A DNA stretch of 64,000 nucleotides from Tumebacillus sp. BK434 (GCF_004340785.1 NZ_SLXS01000002.1:124001-188000), one strand, 5' to 3'. Numbered from the stretch's first letter, positions 8,523-17,674 are shown. The notes: a model not told the origin generated them from the sequence alone. A program made the numbers and translations.

Positions 8523-9167
8523 GTGAAATTTTTTCTCGATACTGCGAATGTAGCTGAAATCAAAAGCGCTGCTGAGCTCGGCGTGATCTATGGCGTCACC
8601 ACCAACCCGTCGCTGGTGGCGAAAGAAGGCGGCGATTTCACCGCGATGCTCAAGGAGATCACGGAGATCGTCGACGGCCCGATCTCGGCCGAAGTCATCT
8701 CGCTCGATGCGGACGGCATGGTCGAAGAAGGCTTGAAGCTGGCCGCCATGCATGAAAACATCGTGATCAAAGTCCCGATGACGCTGGAAGGACTGAAAGC
8801 GGTACACCGCTTTGCCAAACAGGGGATCAAGACGAACGTCACCTTGATCTTCACCGCCAACCAGGCGCTGATGGCCGCCCGCGCCGGCGCGACATTTGTT
8901 TCGCCGTTCCTCGGCCGCCTCGATGACATCTCGATGGAAGGGATGCAACTGATCCGCGACATCGCCGAGATCTTTGACATCCACGGCATCGACACCGAGA
9001 TCATCGCGGCGTCGATCCGCCACCCGATGCACGTCCATCAGGCGGCGCTGTCTGGCGCGCACATCGGCACCCTGCCGCTGAAAGTGCTGGAGTCGCTGGT
9101 GAAGCACCCGCTGACCGACCAGGGGATCGAGCGTTTCCTGGCCGACTGGAACAAAGCGATGAAATAA
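8523..9167 (+). CDS. tal: Transaldolase (TalC/FSA-like short form)
   Basis: Transfers a dihydroxyacetone unit between pentose-phosphate sugars. 214 residues, the compact subfamily found after fbaA in Bacilli. [18 protein letters not shown] and the Schiff-base lysine Lys83 in NIVIKVPMT are visible. [11 protein letters not shown] and ASIRHPMHV also match. Start GTG 8523 is supported by a strong GGAGGAGGT at 8506-8514. It is co-transcribed with fbaA (26 bp gap) and ends at a terminator. Fructose-6-phosphate aldolases are close relatives; the synteny favours transaldolase. Confidence 0.93.
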   Translation: MKFFLDTANVAEIKSAAELGVIYGVTTNPSLVAKEGGDFTAMLKEITEIVDGPISAEVISLDADGMVEEGLKLAAMHENIVIKVPMTLEGLKAVHRFAKQGIKTNVTLIFTANQALMAARAGATFVSPFLGRLDDISMEGMQLIRDIAEIFDIHGIDTEIIAASIRHPMHVHQAALSGAHIGTLPLKVLESLVKHPLTDQGIERFLADWNKAMK

Positions 9168-9190
9168 GCACCTGTTACAGGTGCTTTTTC
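9166..9190 (+). terminator. Intrinsic terminator after tal
   Basis: AAGCACCTG (9166-9174), TTA loop, CAGGTGCTT (9178-9186) and a T tail. The stem starts inside the tal stop codon. Confidence 0.88.
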
Positions 9191-9215
9191 TCATACTGAA
9201 AGGAGATTGGATATT

Positions 9216-9926
9216 TTGGAAATGATGGATGCACGACAGATCATTGAATACATTGGCAAGAGCGAGAAGAAGACCCCGGTGAAAGTACATATCAAAGGCC
9301 AGCTCGACGCGATCGATTTTGGCGCGAACATCAAGACGTTCTTCACAGGCAATGTCGGCGTGCTGTTCGGCGACTGGAAAGACGTGGAGCCGGTGCTGTC
9401 CGGCAACGCGGACAAGATCGAAGACTTCGTGGTCGAGAATGACCGCCGCAACTCGGCGATCCCGCTGCTCGACATGAAGAACATCAAGGCGCGCATCGAG
9501 CCGGGCTCGATCATCCGCGATCAGGTGACGATCGGCGACAATGCGATCATCATGTTTGGCGCATCGATCAACATCGGCGCGGTGATCGGCGAAGGCACGA
9601 TGATCGACATGAACGCGGTCGTCGGCGGCCGCGGCACGATCGGCAAGAACTGCCACATCGGCGCGGGCGCGGTCGTGGCCGGCGTGATCGAGCCGCCGTC
9701 TGCAGACCCGGTGGTGATCGAAGATGACGTGCTGGTCGGCGCCAACGCTGTGATCCTCGAAGGCGTGCGCGTCGGCAAAGGCTCTGTCGTCGCAGCAGGC
9801 GCAGTCGTCACGCAAAACGTCCCGGCGGGCGTTGTCGTCGCCGGCGCACCGGCGCGCATCATCAAAGAGATCGATGCGAAGACCAAGTCGAAAACGGAGA
9901 TCATGCAGGAGCTCCGCCAACTGTAA
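9216..9926 (+). CDS. dapH: Tetrahydrodipicolinate N-acetyltransferase
   Basis: Acetylates tetrahydrodipicolinate in the acetyl branch of diaminopimelate/lysine synthesis. TTG 9216 is preferred: AGGAG (9201-9205) is 10 bp upstream, and the protein then reads [13 protein letters not shown], matching the known family N-terminus and the usual 236 residues. An N-terminal alpha domain is followed from about residue 95 by a left-handed beta helix of hexapeptide repeats (for example [20 protein letters not shown]). A C-terminal helix follows. It overlaps dapL by one base. DAP feeds peptidoglycan, and the pathway also makes spore dipicolinate. Confidence 0.94.
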   Translation: MEMMDARQIIEYIGKSEKKTPVKVHIKGQLDAIDFGANIKTFFTGNVGVLFGDWKDVEPVLSGNADKIEDFVVENDRRNSAIPLLDMKNIKARIEPGSIIRDQVTIGDNAIIMFGASINIGAVIGEGTMIDMNAVVGGRGTIGKNCHIGAGAVVAGVIEPPSADPVVIEDDVLVGANAVILEGVRVGKGSVVAAGAVVTQNVPAGVVVAGAPARIIKEIDAKTKSKTEIMQELRQL

Positions 9927-11050
9927 TGAGCAAGTTCGCTGACATTCGCCGTGCCCTGCACCGCATCCCGGAGCCGGGTTTCCAAGAGTTTAAGACACAG
10001 GCATTTCTGCTCCGCTATCTGCAGCAGCTCCCGCAGGAGCGGCTGGAACTGAAGACGTGGCGCACGGGCATCTTGGCGAAAGTCAAAGGCTTGAACCCGA
10101 CGCGCCGCATCGCCTACCGCGCCGACATGGACGGGCTGCCGATCACGGAGGATACGTCGTACGAGTTCCGCTCCGAGCATGAAGGCTACATGCATGCCTG
10201 CGGGCATGATGTGCACATGACGATCGGGCTCGGCGTGCTGACGCATTTTGTGGAGCATCCGGTGGACGATGACCTGATCTTCCTTTTCCAGCCGGCCGAA
10301 GAAGGTCCGGGCGGCGCGCAGCCGATGATCGCGAGCGAAGAGTTCCAAGCGTGGAAGCCGGACATGATCTTCGCCCTGCACATCGCGCCGGAGTATCCGG
10401 TCGGCACGATCGCGCTGCGGCCGGGCATTCTGTTTGCGAACACGTCGGAGCTGTTCATCGACCTGAAAGGCAAAGGCGGCCATGCGGCGTTCCCGCATAC
10501 CGCTAACGACATGGTGGTGGCGGCGGCGCATCTGACCACGCAATTGCAGAGCATCGTGGCGCGCAACGTCGACCCGCTCGATTCGGCGGTGGTGACGATC
10601 GGCAAGATCACCGGCGGCACTCGCCAGAACATCATCGCCGAGCATGCGCGGCTGGAAGGCACGATCCGCACGATGTCGCTCGACTCGATGAAAAAGGTCA
10701 AGAGCCGCATCGAGGCGCTGGTGAAAGGGATCGAGGCCGGTTTTGAGTGCGAGGCGCAGATCGACTACGGGTCGAACTACTGCCAGGTGTTCAACAACGA
10801 GGCGCTGACCACCGAGTTCATGGACTGGGTGCGCGAGACGGGCGAAGTCAACCTGATCGAATGCCCGCCCGCGATGACCGGCGAAGACTTCGGCTACTTC
10901 CTCGAAGCGATCCCCGGCTTCCTGTTCTGGCTCGGCGCCGATACCCCGTATGGGCTGCACCATGCCAAGATCGAACCGAGCGAGCAGGCGATCGACGTCG
11001 CCGTTCGGCTGATGAGCAACTACCTGACGTGGAAAGCACAGCAGGCATAA
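9926..11050 (+). CDS. dapL: N-acetyldiaminopimelate deacetylase (M20 family)
   Basis: Removes acetate from N-acetyl-LL-diaminopimelate. 374 residues of M20 metallopeptidase fold. Metal and catalytic motifs are RADMDGLP (Asp67), MHACGHDVH (90-97) and PAEEGPGG (catalytic Glu near 125). A dimerisation domain holds [11 protein letters not shown], and the C-terminal [14 protein letters not shown] carries the last ligand region. The ATG shares an A with the dapH stop (TAATG), so translation is coupled. An amidohydrolase of other specificity cannot be excluded by sequence alone, but pairing with dapH is decisive. Symbol as in B. subtilis (ykuR). Confidence 0.93.
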   Translation: MSKFADIRRALHRIPEPGFQEFKTQAFLLRYLQQLPQERLELKTWRTGILAKVKGLNPTRRIAYRADMDGLPITEDTSYEFRSEHEGYMHACGHDVHMTIGLGVLTHFVEHPVDDDLIFLFQPAEEGPGGAQPMIASEEFQAWKPDMIFALHIAPEYPVGTIALRPGILFANTSELFIDLKGKGGHAAFPHTANDMVVAAAHLTTQLQSIVARNVDPLDSAVVTIGKITGGTRQNIIAEHARLEGTIRTMSLDSMKKVKSRIEALVKGIEAGFECEAQIDYGSNYCQVFNNEALTTEFMDWVRETGEVNLIECPPAMTGEDFGYFLEAIPGFLFWLGADTPYGLHHAKIEPSEQAIDVAVRLMSNYLTWKAQQA

Positions 11051-11053
11051 TCG

Positions 11054-11095
11054 AAAAGGTCTTCCGTTCGCAGTTGCGAGCGGAAGACCTTTTTC
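11054..11095. terminator. Bidirectional terminator between dapL and a minus-strand gene
   Basis: AAAAGGTCTTCCGTTCGCA (11054-11072) pairs almost perfectly with 11075-11093, flanked by A-run and T-run. It serves dapL on plus and the gene ending at 11096 on minus. Confidence 0.88.
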
Positions 11096-11557
11096 TTACG
11101 AGGCAGGCCCGATTTCCAAGGGGCGGTGCCGATTCGGTTGATGCGTGACTTCGAGTTGTGCAGGAGCATCGATGCGGACCAGATCGGCCCCGGAGTTCGT
11201 CGTGGAAAAATCCGCTTGGAGCAGCGCATAGCCTTGCAGGTCGCCGTCTTTGATCACATAGAAGTGGTAGCTCTCGTGATGCGTAAAGTTGGCGCTGACC
11301 TGCCGGGTGAGCTTCCACGACAGGTGCAGCGACTGCAAGGATTTTGTTGGGGTGTACGGCGGGACGACCAGCAGCGTGTCATACTCATATGGCAGATTCA
11401 GCACCGTGCTCTCGCCGGGAGCCAGTTGCAACGTCGCCTGAAATGGTTCGGCCAAGGATGGCATCGCTTCCATCGCATACCTGCCCGGCCACAGCCAGTA
11501 GAGCATGACCAATGCCAACAGCAGACCCGCCGTGACAATGAGCTTGTGCTTAGCCAC
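11096..11557 (-). CDS. Membrane-anchored protein of unknown function
   Basis: Starts at GTG 11557 (MAKHKLIVTAG...), overlapping the end of the ankyrin gene by 8 bp. GTG 11581 in the same frame would add eight residues. 153 residues: one N-terminal hydrophobic segment (about residues 5-23) followed by a probable extracytoplasmic domain. That domain has alternating polar and hydrophobic beta-type sequence (QATLQLAPGESTVLNLPYEYDT). No catalytic motif is visible. Translational coupling to the ankyrin gene suggests a shared role. I do not recognise the family. Confidence 0.65.
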   Translation of the reverse strand: MAKHKLIVTAGLLLALVMLYWLWPGRYAMEAMPSLAEPFQATLQLAPGESTVLNLPYEYDTLLVVPPYTPTKSLQSLHLSWKLTRQVSANFTHHESYHFYVIKDGDLQGYALLQADFSTTNSGADLVRIDAPAQLEVTHQPNRHRPLEIGPAS

Positions 11558-12200
11558 GCAGCAGATCTGCCGCCTGAGCACGGTCGTGGCGCAGCGCCGT
11601 TTGCAGCGGAGTCTCGCCGTCGTCTTTGGTGATGCTGCGGTCGGCGCCGTGGGTGAGGAGCAGGGAGATCATCGCGGTGTCGCCGTTTTGCGCCGCTTCA
11701 TGCAGCGGGGTGAAGCCGTCCTGCTGATGGGCGTTCACTTCCGCACCGTGCTTCAGCAGCAGCTCGGCGATCGCGACATGACGATTCGCCACCGCCGAAT
11801 GCAGGGGCATGACCTGGAAGTTATTTTTCGAGACAGAGTTGACCTCCGCGCCCTTCTCCAACAGATACGCCGCCACCGGCAGATGCCCGAGAAAAGCGGC
11901 CAGTCCCAGCGCCGTGAAGCCATCGTTGCCAAACGCCTTCGCCAGCGTTTCGTCCGCCGCCACCAGTTCGCGCACGCGCGCTTCTTTGCCCAGCGCCGCC
12001 GCTTCAAACACGTCCAGTCCGATGCCCAGTTCCAGCAGCAGCTCCGCCGCCTGCGGCTTGCCGTGGTACACCGCCGTCAGCACCGGCGACTGCCCGGTCG
12101 TGCCGCGCAAATTCAACAGCTCAGCGTCTCCTTTCACCATCTCTTTGATCGCATCGAGATCGCCCGATGCACAGGCTTGCAAAAAGTCTTGTGCGCTCAT
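11550..12200 (-). CDS. Ankyrin-repeat protein
   Basis: 216 residues built almost wholly from about five to six ankyrin repeats. Clear repeat cores are TALGLAAFLGHLPVAAYLLEKGAEVN, PLHSAVANRHVAIAELLLKHGAEVN, TPLHEAAQNGDTAMISLLLTHGADRS and TPLQTALRHDRAQAADLLRG. There is no signal peptide, so it is probably a cytosolic protein-binding scaffold. AGGAGG lies 7 bp before ATG 12200, and a good minus-strand promoter lies at 12231-12259. Bacterial ankyrin proteins of this size often pair with a membrane or secreted partner; here the coupled downstream membrane protein is the obvious candidate (inference). Confidence 0.88.
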   Translation of the reverse strand: MSAQDFLQACASGDLDAIKEMVKGDAELLNLRGTTGQSPVLTAVYHGKPQAAELLLELGIGLDVFEAAALGKEARVRELVAADETLAKAFGNDGFTALGLAAFLGHLPVAAYLLEKGAEVNSVSKNNFQVMPLHSAVANRHVAIAELLLKHGAEVNAHQQDGFTPLHEAAQNGDTAMISLLLTHGADRSITKDDGETPLQTALRHDRAQAADLLRG

Positions 12201-12230
12201 TCAAGAGCCTCCTCGTACTAGGGTAAGAGA

Positions 12231-12259
12231 ATCATATATCATCCGTAAAAAATTTCCAA
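12231..12259 (-). promoter_or_regulatory. Promoter for the ankyrin/membrane-protein pair
   Basis: Reading the minus strand: TTGGAA (12259-12254), 17 bp, TATGAT (12236-12231). It lies between the peptidase stop and the ankyrin start. Confidence 0.6.
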
Positions 12260-12264
12260 GGCTG

Positions 12265-13767
12265 TTATTTCGAAAACCGCCCCGCCACTTGCCCGATCAG
12301 CTCATCATTTGGCGTGTCCAGCCACATCTTCATCCGGCCGACCGCTTTCGGCTCGATGTCAGCCAGGGCTCGCTCCAGATCGGCTCTCGTTGCGGTACGG
12401 CCGGCATTCTTCAAATAGTACTGCTGGAGGAACTTGAAAAACGCATCATCGCCGAGCACCTTGCGCAGATCGTGATACATCAGCACCATCCGCTGGTAGG
12501 TGTAATAATAATGCGCCTGCGACGTCTGATACGTCCCGTAAGGAACGGCCGATTTGCCGGTCTTCACGCGGTTGGGAGTACCGTACTTGTACGGGGTATA
12601 CGTGTAATTGTGCGCGAATCGCTTCCACGCCTCGTTGATCCGTCCTTGATACGCCCCCGTTCCTTCGCGCCGCTCCGTATCCAGCAAGGCGGCGTAGTCG
12701 GCAAGACCTTCGTCCAGCCAGGGAGTCTCCACTTCGTAGTTGCCCACGGCGTTGTAGAACCAGGCATGGGCGATCTCGTGCACGATCCAATGCTCCGGGT
12801 CGTCATACGTCCACAGGTCTTGGGCAAACAGCGCCAAGTTGGGCAGCTCGTGCGCGTAGACCGTCCCGGCCGGCAGCTCCAGCACGCTCAGCACGGGGAA
12901 GGGATTGCGCCCGAAGCGCTCCGTATAGGTCGCCACAGCCGAACGAGTCAATGCTTCGGCGCGGCCCAGATCGGCCTTGGAGACCGACGCCACCGTCACG
13001 CTCAGCCCGGCCGGCGTCTTGTACTTCGTCTCCACAAAACCGGCCCCGCCGACCAGCGCAAAATTCCGCACTTTCTTCGCCTCAAACGTCAGCGCCCGCC
13101 GTCCGCCCTCCAGCTTCTTCTCGCCGGTCTGCAGGCCGGACGCATACCACTTGAGATTCCCCGGCGTCGTCAACTCCACCTGATAATTCCCCAAGTCCAT
13201 CAAATACGGATCGCCAAATCCCAGCGTCGCCGGCCGCTCCATCCACTCGCCGTCCCGCTCGACTCCGACGATCGGGTACCAGTAGGACACGGTCGCCACG
13301 CCTTTCCAATACCCGGTGCGCGATGGCGCTTGGGGCAGCTGCGTGCGAAACGCAAGCGTCACCGTCTGCGGCTCCGCGCTTTTTTTCGCCGGGATCAGCA
13401 CCTGCTCCGCCGTCACTTGCGCCTTGACCGCCGCTCCGTTCAATTTCACACCGGTCACCTGCATCGGGACGTAGAGATAGAGCGGCAGCCCGTCCAGCCG
13501 CAGCTCGGGCACCGTCACGCTCATCTCACCCACGATCTCCCCCGAATCTTGAAAAGCGGCCTTGATCTCATACACGGGCTCTGTCGGCGTCGGTGTCGCC
13601 AGCGGGTGCAGGTTCAAGACCTGCGGACCGAAGTGCAGTGTGTACTGCTGCCGAAGCAGCGGCATCCAGCCGTCCACAGGCCGCAGCACCACCGCCAGCA
13701 CGGTCATGGTGGCCAACAAGGTCAGCATCACCGAATACAGCTTCAAAAACCGCTTCCTCCGCTTCAC
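12265..13767 (-). CDS. M1-like membrane-anchored zinc metallopeptidase
   Basis: Probable gluzincin peptidase facing outside the cell. GTG 13767 is chosen because AAAGGGGG lies 7 bp upstream and because the protein then starts KRRKRFLKLYS before a single transmembrane segment (about 10-29). 500 residues. The zinc site is complete: HEIAH (330-334) plus Glu353 in WLDEGLADY, 18 residues on, as in M1 peptidases. The usual M1 substrate motif GxMEN is not visible; AHELPN (305-310) occupies its place. An endopeptidase-like or altered specificity is therefore possible. No terminator is evident downstream. Confidence 0.85.
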   Translation of the reverse strand: MKRRKRFLKLYSVMLTLLATMTVLAVVLRPVDGWMPLLRQQYTLHFGPQVLNLHPLATPTPTEPVYEIKAAFQDSGEIVGEMSVTVPELRLDGLPLYLYVPMQVTGVKLNGAAVKAQVTAEQVLIPAKKSAEPQTVTLAFRTQLPQAPSRTGYWKGVATVSYWYPIVGVERDGEWMERPATLGFGDPYLMDLGNYQVELTTPGNLKWYASGLQTGEKKLEGGRRALTFEAKKVRNFALVGGAGFVETKYKTPAGLSVTVASVSKADLGRAEALTRSAVATYTERFGRNPFPVLSVLELPAGTVYAHELPNLALFAQDLWTYDDPEHWIVHEIAHAWFYNAVGNYEVETPWLDEGLADYAALLDTERREGTGAYQGRINEAWKRFAHNYTYTPYKYGTPNRVKTGKSAVPYGTYQTSQAHYYYTYQRMVLMYHDLRKVLGDDAFFKFLQQYYLKNAGRTATRADLERALADIEPKAVGRMKMWLDTPNDELIGQVAGRFSK

Positions 13768-13854
13768 CGCAGAACCCCCTTTCCCGTTTCCGATACCAAA
13801 TGTTACAAGTTTCGACAAACATGCGGAGGTTCCTTCAAAAAGAAAACAGTATAA

Positions 13855-13879
13855 CACAATACAACCATTGTGATATAAT
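13855..13879 (+). promoter_or_regulatory. Extended -10 promoter with inverted repeat, upstream of glpX
   Basis: TGA-TATAAT (13871-13879) is an extended -10 element with a poor -35. Overlapping it is the inverted repeat CACAAT-N6-ATTGTG (13855-13872), a plausible operator where bound protein would block the promoter. The regulator is unknown. Confidence 0.5.
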
Positions 13880-13917
13880 ATACCCGAACTTTGAGTACGG
13901 AAGGGGTTATATTCAAC

Positions 13918-14886
13918 ATGGAACGCGAATTAGCAATGGAGATTGTGCGCGTCACCGAAGTGGCAGCGCTGGCATCTGCCAAATGGATGGGCACCGGCAA
14001 GAAAAATGAGGCGGACAACGCTGCAACCACTGCGATGCGCGCGATGTTCGACTCTGTCAATATGCAAGGCACCGTCGTGATCGGCGAAGGCGAAATGGAC
14101 GAAGCGCCGATGCTCTACATCGGTGAAAAGCTCGGCACCGGCGAAGGTCCGGCGCTCGACGTCGCCGTCGACCCGCTCGAAGGCACGAACATCGTCGCCA
14201 AAGGCCTCTGGAACGGCCTGACGGTCGTCGCCGTCGCACCGCAGGGGTCGCTCCTGCACGCGCCGGATATGTACATGGAGAAGCTCGCGGTCGGACCGCG
14301 CGCCAAAGGCCGTGTGCACCTCGACGCGACCGTCAAGGAGAACCTCGAAGCGGTCGCTAAAGCGTCCGACAAAAGCATCTCCGAAGTGGTCGCCATCCTG
14401 CTCGACCGCCCGCGCCACCAAGAGCTGATCGAGCAGATCCGCTCCGCAGGCGCCCGCATCAAACTGATCTCCGACGGCGACGTGGCGGCGGCGATCAACA
14501 CCTGCTTTGACGAGACCGGCGTGGACATCATGTTCGGCACCGGCGGCGCTCCGGAAGGCGTGCTGGCTGCCGCTGCCCTCAAGTGCATGGGCGGGGAGAT
14601 GCAAGGCCGGCTCAAGCCGGAGTCGGATGCGGAGATCGAACGCTGCATCAAGATGGGCATCACCGACCACAGCCGCATCCTGATGCTCGACGACCTCGTC
14701 AAAGGCGACGACGCGATCTTCGCCGCGACCGGCGTCACCGAAGGCGAACTGCTCAAAGGCGTGCGCTTCCTCGGCCACAACATCGCCACCTCGCACTCGC
14801 TGGTCATGCGCGCCAAGACCGGCACCGTGCGCTTCGTCGAAGCGCGCCACAAGCTCAACCTGAAGCCTCACCTCGTCATGGTGTAA
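13918..14886 (+). CDS. glpX: Fructose-1,6-bisphosphatase class II
   Basis: Hydrolyses fructose-1,6-bisphosphate in gluconeogenesis. ATG 13918 gives [23 protein letters not shown], the standard family start; GGAAGGGG at 13899-13906 supports it. 322 residues. Metal and phosphate-binding motifs are [22 protein letters not shown], and the C-terminal [16 protein letters not shown]. It sits before rho as in B. subtilis, but the murA paralogue usually found between tal and glpX is absent. That slot holds dapHL and the minus-strand accessory block. Confidence 0.95.
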   Translation: MERELAMEIVRVTEVAALASAKWMGTGKKNEADNAATTAMRAMFDSVNMQGTVVIGEGEMDEAPMLYIGEKLGTGEGPALDVAVDPLEGTNIVAKGLWNGLTVVAVAPQGSLLHAPDMYMEKLAVGPRAKGRVHLDATVKENLEAVAKASDKSISEVVAILLDRPRHQELIEQIRSAGARIKLISDGDVAAAINTCFDETGVDIMFGTGGAPEGVLAAAALKCMGGEMQGRLKPESDAEIERCIKMGITDHSRILMLDDLVKGDDAIFAATGVTEGELLKGVRFLGHNIATSHSLVMRAKTGTVRFVEARHKLNLKPHLVMV

Positions 14887-14916
14887 GCGTATTACACAGT
14901 TGCGTACCTGAGCAGT

Positions 14917-14966
14917 CCGCATTCGTCCTGCATAAAGTAGGAAGAATGCGGCTACTATGGTATAAT
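14917..14966 (+). promoter_or_regulatory. Hairpin and extended -10 promoter upstream of rho
   Basis: Inverted repeat CCGCATTC (14917-14924) / GAATGCGG (14944-14951) with an inner TCCT/AGGA pair and no T tail. It is followed by TGG-TATAAT (14958-14966), an extended -10 with a weak -35. The repeat could be the glpX 3' end or an operator overlapping the -35 region. Confidence 0.5.
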
Positions 14967-15012
14967 GCTTTAATGTGTTGCATTCATCATGATGATTGTA
15001 GGTGAACGGTCC

Positions 15013-16305
15013 TTGCATACTATCGCAGAGTTGGAACTGATGAAGCTGACCGAGCTGTATAAACTGGCGAAACAGTTCGAGATTCCTTATTACGGCACGC
15101 TGAAGAAACGCGAGCTGATCTTCGCCATCCTCCGCGCCCAGGCCGAAGAGGAAGGGTTCATGTTTGCCGAAGGGGTGCTCGACATCATGCAGGACGGCTA
15201 CGGGTTCCTGCGTCCCGTCGGCTACTCGCCCTCCGGCGAAGACATCTATGTCGCCGCGTCCCAGATCCGCCGCTTTGACCTGCGCACCGGCGACCGCGTC
15301 TCCGGCAAAGTGCGCAAACCGAAAGAAAACGAGCGCTACTTCGGCCTGCTGCAGGTCGAAGCGGTGAACAGCGTCTCCCCGGAAGTCGCGGCGGAGCGCA
15401 TTCATTTCCCGGCGCTGACCCCGCTGTTCCCGACCCGCAAGTTCACGATGGAGACGGCGGCGGAGAAATATTCGACCCGCATCATCGACTTGCTGACCCC
15501 GGTCGGCTTCGGCCAGCGCGGTCTGATCGTCGCCCCGCCGAAAGCGGGCAAGACGATGCTGCTCAAAGAGATCGCCAACAGCATCACCACCAACCATCCG
15601 GAAGTGGAGCTGTTCGTGCTGTTGATCGACGAGCGCCCGGAAGAAGTCACCGATATGCAGCGCTCGGTCAACGCCGAAGTGGTCGCCTCGACGTTCGACG
15701 AGCTGCCGGAGAACCACATCAAGGTCTCCGAGCTGGTGCTGGAGCGCGCGATGCGCCTCGTCGAACACGGCAAGGACGTCGTGATCCTGATGGACTCGAT
15801 CACCCGCCTCGCCCGCGCCTACAACCTCGTCATCCCGCCGTCCGGCCGCACTTTGTCCGGCGGTATCGACCCGGCGGCGCTTCATCGCCCGAAACGCTTT
15901 TTCGGCGCCGCGCGCAACATCGAAGAGGGCGGCTCTCTGACCATCCTCGCCACCGCGCTGGTCGACACCGGCTCGCGGATGGACGATGTGATCTATGAGG
16001 AGTTCAAAGGCACGGGCAACATGGAGCTGCAACTCGACCGCCGCCTGGCCGAGAAGCGCATCTTCCCGGCGATCGACATCCGCAAATCGGGCACGCGCCG
16101 CGAGGAGCTGCTCGTCTCTCAGGAACATCTCGACAAGATCTGGGGCATGCGCAAGTCGATGAGCGACAACCCGGACTTCACCGATCTCTTCCTCAAGACG
16201 CTCAAGAAAACGAAGACGAACGAGGAGTTCCTCGCCACGATCGAAGGAGCCAAAGAAGCGAAGCAGTTGAACAAAGAGGAAGCAAAAGGGACGGACGCAC
16301 GTTAA
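15013..16305 (+). CDS. rho: Transcription termination factor Rho
   Basis: Hexameric RNA helicase that terminates transcription. TTG 15013 has AGGTGA 7 bp upstream and gives 430 residues, close to other Firmicute Rho proteins. The ATGs at 14989 and 14992 lack a ribosome site. Domains in order: N-terminal helix bundle ([15 protein letters not shown]), OSB-type RNA-binding domain with DGYGFLRP (about 61-68), and a RecA-type ATPase. The ATPase has Walker A APPKAGKT (about 174-181), [14 protein letters not shown], and the Q/R-loop region [20 protein letters not shown]. There is no acidic insertion of the actinobacterial kind. Confidence 0.96.
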   Translation: MHTIAELELMKLTELYKLAKQFEIPYYGTLKKRELIFAILRAQAEEEGFMFAEGVLDIMQDGYGFLRPVGYSPSGEDIYVAASQIRRFDLRTGDRVSGKVRKPKENERYFGLLQVEAVNSVSPEVAAERIHFPALTPLFPTRKFTMETAAEKYSTRIIDLLTPVGFGQRGLIVAPPKAGKTMLLKEIANSITTNHPEVELFVLLIDERPEEVTDMQRSVNAEVVASTFDELPENHIKVSELVLERAMRLVEHGKDVVILMDSITRLARAYNLVIPPSGRTLSGGIDPAALHRPKRFFGAARNIEEGGSLTILATALVDTGSRMDDVIYEEFKGTGNMELQLDRRLAEKRIFPAIDIRKSGTRREELLVSQEHLDKIWGMRKSMSDNPDFTDLFLKTLKKTKTNEEFLATIEGAKEAKQLNKEEAKGTDAR

Positions 16306-16318
16306 TCCGTCCCTTTTT
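16284..16318 (+). terminator. Intrinsic terminator overlapping the rho stop
   Basis: AAAAGGGACGGA (16284-16295) pairs with TCCGTCCCTTTT (16306-16317). The rho stop codon lies in the loop. Confidence 0.9.
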
Positions 16319-16362
16319 GTGTTATCATAAGACAGATCACCACCAGAGAGGACGAATGAGCG

Positions 16363-17637
16363 ATGCATCTCGTTTATGCCGATAAAAAAGGCCAGATCTA
16401 CGACCATCCCGACCTGCTCGCCCTCGGGCGCAACGGGGAATTTCTGACCGACATTTACGAAGAAGAGCTGATCCCGCTCCCGGACGGCGCGACCCTCGTC
16501 TCGCTGCCGGGCACGAAAGCGCTCGGCTTCGATCCGGAGACGGGCAAGACGATCTCCTTGCCGGGCGAGGAGTACACCGCCGTCGGCGCCCTGCTCCCGC
16601 AAGGCTTCACCCGCCTGCTCCTGCCGGGCTATGCCAAGGCGGACGACGCCGAGCCGTTCCCGCTGTTCGGCTACACCGCTGTGGTTTGGAAAGACGACAG
16701 CTTCTACGTCGCCGCCGATGCGACCGACGACCCGTACCGCTGGAACCCGATGATCTTCCCGGATGCGCAAGTGGAGCAGAAGGTGCAGGAGATCACTACG
16801 CTGTATCCGGACAACCGCATCTGGAAGCATCTGACCAACTGTGCGCTCGGCTATGGCTGCCTGACCTCGCGCAACACCTTCCTCGAACGCTGGGAAGGCG
16901 CGCTGCCCGTCTCGTCGACCTGCAACGCGGGCTGTGTCGGCTGCATCTCAGAGCAGCCGGACGATTCGCCGTTCCCGTCGCCGCAGGTGCGGATGGACTT
17001 CAAGCCGACCGTCGAAGAGATGGTCGAGCTGATGCTGCACCACCTGAAAGCGTCGGACGACGCGATCATCTCATTTGGACAAGGCTGTGAAGGCGAGCCG
17101 TCCACGCGCGGCGTCGACATCGCCGAAGCGATCCGCCGCGTGCGCGCCGAGACCGGACGCGGATTCATCAACATCAACACCAACGCCGGGCTCGTCGACA
17201 TGATCAAACTGATCACCGACGCCGGGCTCGACTTGATGCGCGTCTCGACGATCTCCGCGCTCGACGACCACTACAACGCGTACTACCGCCCGCGCCTGTA
17301 CGGGGTGGAGCACGTCGGACGCTCCTTGAAATATGCGGCCGACAAAGGCGTCTACACGTCGATCAACTACCTGATCTTCCCGGGCGTCACCGACCGCGAA
17401 GAGGAGATCGAAGCGATGGTCGACTTCATCAACCAAAATGACGTCAAGCTGATACAGATGCGCAACCTGAACATCGACCCGGAGCTGTACCTCGGCACGA
17501 TCCCGAAAGCGAAAGGCGACCTGCTCGGCATGAAGACGATGCTCGACATCTTCAAGAGCGAATGCCCGAACACGGTGATCGGCTCGTACACGCACGTCCC
17601 GCCGTCCGAGTTCCGCAACACGATCAAAAAGCCCTGA
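16363..17637 (+). CDS. Radical SAM protein of unknown function
   Basis: 424 residues. The cluster motif is CNAGCVGC (Cys187, Cys191, Cys194: CX3CX2C), placed mid-protein after a roughly 180-residue N-terminal domain. That domain is rich in short beta-type segments and contains Cys160 and Cys166 just ahead of the core. The radical SAM barrel continues with FGQGCEGEPS (the GGE-like SAM site), FININTNAG, MRVSTISALDDHYNAYYRPR and NYLIFPGVTDREEE. There is no SPASM-type cysteine cluster at the C-terminus. It is a single-gene unit between two terminators. The substrate cannot be inferred from neighbours, and I do not recognise a named family. Confidence 0.85.
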   Translation: MHLVYADKKGQIYDHPDLLALGRNGEFLTDIYEEELIPLPDGATLVSLPGTKALGFDPETGKTISLPGEEYTAVGALLPQGFTRLLLPGYAKADDAEPFPLFGYTAVVWKDDSFYVAADATDDPYRWNPMIFPDAQVEQKVQEITTLYPDNRIWKHLTNCALGYGCLTSRNTFLERWEGALPVSSTCNAGCVGCISEQPDDSPFPSPQVRMDFKPTVEEMVELMLHHLKASDDAIISFGQGCEGEPSTRGVDIAEAIRRVRAETGRGFININTNAGLVDMIKLITDAGLDLMRVSTISALDDHYNAYYRPRLYGVEHVGRSLKYAADKGVYTSINYLIFPGVTDREEEIEAMVDFINQNDVKLIQMRNLNIDPELYLGTIPKAKGDLLGMKTMLDIFKSECPNTVIGSYTHVPPSEFRNTIKKP

Positions 17638-17660
17638 CCATATGGTCAGGGCTTTTCTTT
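17626..17660. terminator. Bidirectional terminator, radical SAM gene / peptide gene
   Basis: AAAAAGCCCTGACCA-TATGGTCAGGGCTTTT, an almost perfect palindrome with A-run and T-run on either side. It ends the plus-strand radical SAM gene (stop inside the stem) and the minus-strand peptide gene. Confidence 0.9.
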
Positions 17661-17674
17661 ATTGCACGTAAAAC

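Noticed and set aside
11809-13854. Plus-strand open frame of about 680 codons opposite the ankyrin and peptidase genes
   Set aside because: Arg/Ser/His-rich translation with no motif; the minus strand shows an intact zinc site and ankyrin repeats.
13930-16830. Minus-strand open frame of about 966 codons across glpX and rho
   Set aside because: Low-complexity composition, no ribosome site, and entirely antisense to two well-identified genes.
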